The notes beneath the pieces were generated by a model. The model was not told the origin of the DNA and did not search any database. It saw nothing but the letters and a program-made list of their open reading frames with translations. A stretch of 64,000 nucleotides of DNA, taken from positions 484,001 through 548,000 of the forward strand of contig JADJPD010000005.1 in NCBI GenBank assembly GCA_016713435.1, written 5' to 3'. Both the position numbers and the translations under genes were made by a program. Positions 62,353 through 64,000 of the stretch are shown in pieces (the first letter of the stretch is position 1; each line of letters begins with the position of its first letter). Source of the stretch: Gemmatimonadota bacterium. GTDB taxonomy: Bacteria; Gemmatimonadota; Gemmatimonadetes; Gemmatimonadales; GWC2-71-9.

Positions 62353-63993
62353 ATGCGTGGGACCCCGTTCGTTGCCCCCGTTCGCCGGATTCTCTGCTGC
62401 GCCGCCGCGACCACGGCACTCGCCGCGTGCGGCGGCGATGATGCCGGCGGGCCGAGCAAGCCGACGTACCTGGTAGGCGGGATGCTGGACGGGCTCACGG
62501 CGGGCAAGGCGGTGACCCTCCAGAACAACGGCGCCGACGCGCTCACGCTCACGCAGGACGGGGCGTTCAGCTTCAGCGCGGGGCTCGCCACCGGCGCGGG
62601 CTACGTCGTGACCGTGAGCGCGCAGCCCGCCGCGATGTTCTGCGACGTGAGCGGCGGCAGCGGGACCACGGCCTCGGCCGACGTCACGTCGGTGGACGTG
62701 GACTGCAGCGCCGTGACCACCACGCTCGACGGGAGCTTCAGCGGGAACGGCTGGGCCACGCTCGACCGGGGGAGCGGGCTCGACGACTCCGGCAACGAGC
62801 TGGCGCTGGCCGGCAATGGGCGGATCGTGGTGGTGGGCCACTCGCGGAACGGGGCCACCGGGGCGCTCGAGCTGGGGCTCTGGATGGTGGACTCGACCGG
62901 GGCGCTCGACGGCGGCTTCGGCAGCGGCGGCCAGGCGTTCTCGGCCGGCGAGGTCGTGGCGGACACCTTCCTGCCCGAGGTGGTGGGCACGGCGGTGGCG
63001 GTGGACGGCACGGGGCGGATCGTGGCCGCGGGGTACGACATCGACGCGCACGGCATCTGGGGTGTCGCGGTGTGGCGCTTCACCGCGGGCGGCGTGCCTG
63101 ACGGGAGCTTCGGCACCGGCGGGCTGGCGCGGCTCACCGCGCCCCAGGCGGGCGGCGTGGGCGTGGCGCTCGACGGGAGCGGGCGGGTGCTGGTGTCGGG
63201 CTTTGCGTGGAACGGCTTCGACTGGGATGCCGCCCTGTGGCGCTTCACCAGCGCCGGCCTCCCCGACTCGAGCTTCGGCGGCGACGGGCTCGTGAGGCAG
63301 AACTACTCCGCAGGGAGCGGCGCGGCCACCGGGGAGGACATCGGCGTCGGGGTGGCGGTGGACGGCGCGGGCCGGATCGTGATGGCGGGTTACAGCAGCA
63401 ACGCCGCCGGCAACCAGGACATGACGGTCTGGCGCATCCTGGACGACGGCAGCCTCGATCCCGCCTTCAACGGCACCGGCTGGATGACGCACGACAACGC
63501 CGGCGGCGGGAGCGGCAACGACGTGGGCCGCACCGTCGCCTTCAGCGGCAACAGCATCTACGTGGCCGGCTGGAGCCCGAGCGCCGGCGGCGGTGACGAT
63601 GCGGCGCTCTGGCGGCTCACCGCGTCGGGCGCGCTGGACCTCGCCTTTCACGGGACGGGCCATCACGTGGTGGGCGGCACGGCGGGCGGCACGGGCACCG
63701 ACACGGGCCGCGACATGGTCGCCGATGGCGCCGGCGGCGCCTACCTGGTGGGCGAGAGCGGCAACGCGGCCGGCAACCAGGACATGGTGATCTGGCACTT
63801 CACGGCGGACGGCACCCTCGACGGGCACTTCAACGGCACCGGGTCCCTGGTGCAGGACGGCGCTGCGGGCGGGAATGGCAACGACGGCGCGCGCGGGGTC
63901 GTGCTCGACGCCGCGGGACGGCTGGTGGTGGCGGGACGCAGTGTGTCGGGCGCGGGCACGCAGGACGTGACGGTGTGGCGGGTGTGGCCGTAG
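62353..63993 (+). CDS. Delta-60-repeat lipoprotein
   Basis: A 546-aa lipoprotein: signal peptide MRGTPFVAPVRRILCCAAAT with lipobox LAAC giving lipidated Cys26. Residues about 38-118 form an N-terminal beta domain (VSAQPAAMFCDVSGGSGT with Cys pairs). From ~125 on there are about seven delta-60 repeats, each with LDGSF---G / GRIVVVG-S / D---WR(F/I) elements such as ALDGGFGSGGQAFS and GRIVAAGYDIDAHG. Delta-60 repeats form beta-propeller-like surface proteins. The glycine and Asn content is high. Binding partner unknown. The ATG at 62353 is the start; the stop at 63993 lies close to the window edge. Confidence 0.82.
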   Translation: MRGTPFVAPVRRILCCAAATTALAACGGDDAGGPSKPTYLVGGMLDGLTAGKAVTLQNNGADALTLTQDGAFSFSAGLATGAGYVVTVSAQPAAMFCDVSGGSGTTASADVTSVDVDCSAVTTTLDGSFSGNGWATLDRGSGLDDSGNELALAGNGRIVVVGHSRNGATGALELGLWMVDSTGALDGGFGSGGQAFSAGEVVADTFLPEVVGTAVAVDGTGRIVAAGYDIDAHGIWGVAVWRFTAGGVPDGSFGTGGLARLTAPQAGGVGVALDGSGRVLVSGFAWNGFDWDAALWRFTSAGLPDSSFGGDGLVRQNYSAGSGAATGEDIGVGVAVDGAGRIVMAGYSSNAAGNQDMTVWRILDDGSLDPAFNGTGWMTHDNAGGGSGNDVGRTVAFSGNSIYVAGWSPSAGGGDDAALWRLTASGALDLAFHGTGHHVVGGTAGGTGTDTGRDMVADGAGGAYLVGESGNAAGNQDMVIWHFTADGTLDGHFNGTGSLVQDGAAGGNGNDGARGVVLDAAGRLVVAGRSVSGAGTQDVTVWRVWP

Positions 63994-64000
63994 CCCGTGG

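Overview
High-GC (about 70%) bacterial chromosome with tightly packed genes, many in overlapping ATGA/TGATG pairs. TolC, lipoproteins and a TlpA/CcdA pair indicate a diderm. The mix of MglA with a roadblock partner, a BshB1-type deacetylase, many MacB-like permeases and glf/GH fusion genes fits Gemmatimonadota best; this is inferred from protein style only, since no rRNA or other marker that would settle it is present.

Layout. 1-7.2 kb: minus-strand lipoprotein stub, YifB/ComM ATPase, a small unknown gene and a 1331-aa NtrY-like kinase, with a divergent secreted protein. 7.3-16.9 kb: tolC / macA-like / macB-ATPase operon followed by two permease pairs (A1-B1, terminator, A2-B2) and a DUF4349 lipoprotein. 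17-25 kb: bshB1-like deacetylase, cysteine desulfurase-mnmA sulfur relay, S9 peptidase, small membrane protein, ppk1. 25.2-33 kb (minus): dnaX-ybaB-recR-88 aa-roadblock-mglA-pgsA-(decayed cinA)-grpE-dnaJ, with the SRP RNA divergent from dnaX. 33.2-35 kb: a sodium/solute symporter interrupted by an in-frame TGA.

35.5-45 kb is the most distinctive part. It is a translationally coupled plus-strand operon encoding a GH2-galactokinase fusion, a glycosyltransferase, UDP-galactopyranose mutase and a GH1-RmlD fusion. It converges on a minus-strand M14 peptidase / sugar-nucleotidyltransferase / NahK-like kinase operon. Together they could liberate galactose, phosphorylate it, activate it, convert UDP-Galp to UDP-Galf and transfer it (inference).

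47.8-57.6 kb (minus): YihY, YtxH, class II aldolase, PPC-domain protein, Pgi, MBL hydrolase, pyruvate kinase, amidohydrolase. 58-60 kb: a periplasmic thiol-redox trio (1-Cys peroxiredoxin, TlpA, CcdA). 60-62 kb: ispG and a STAS-like protein. The window ends with a delta-60-repeat lipoprotein.

Intergenic DNA holds three families of nested palindromic repeats (35.1 and 55.7 kb; 57.6 kb; 60.0 and 61.5 kb) and an AT-richer tract at 57.77-58.10 kb with TTTTCCACA boxes that could be an origin-like DnaA-binding region. Several genes (ntrY-like, 6551, 13410, dnaX, ispG) have a TANNNT hexamer 5-10 nt before the start codon, suggesting leaderless or nearly leaderless transcripts.
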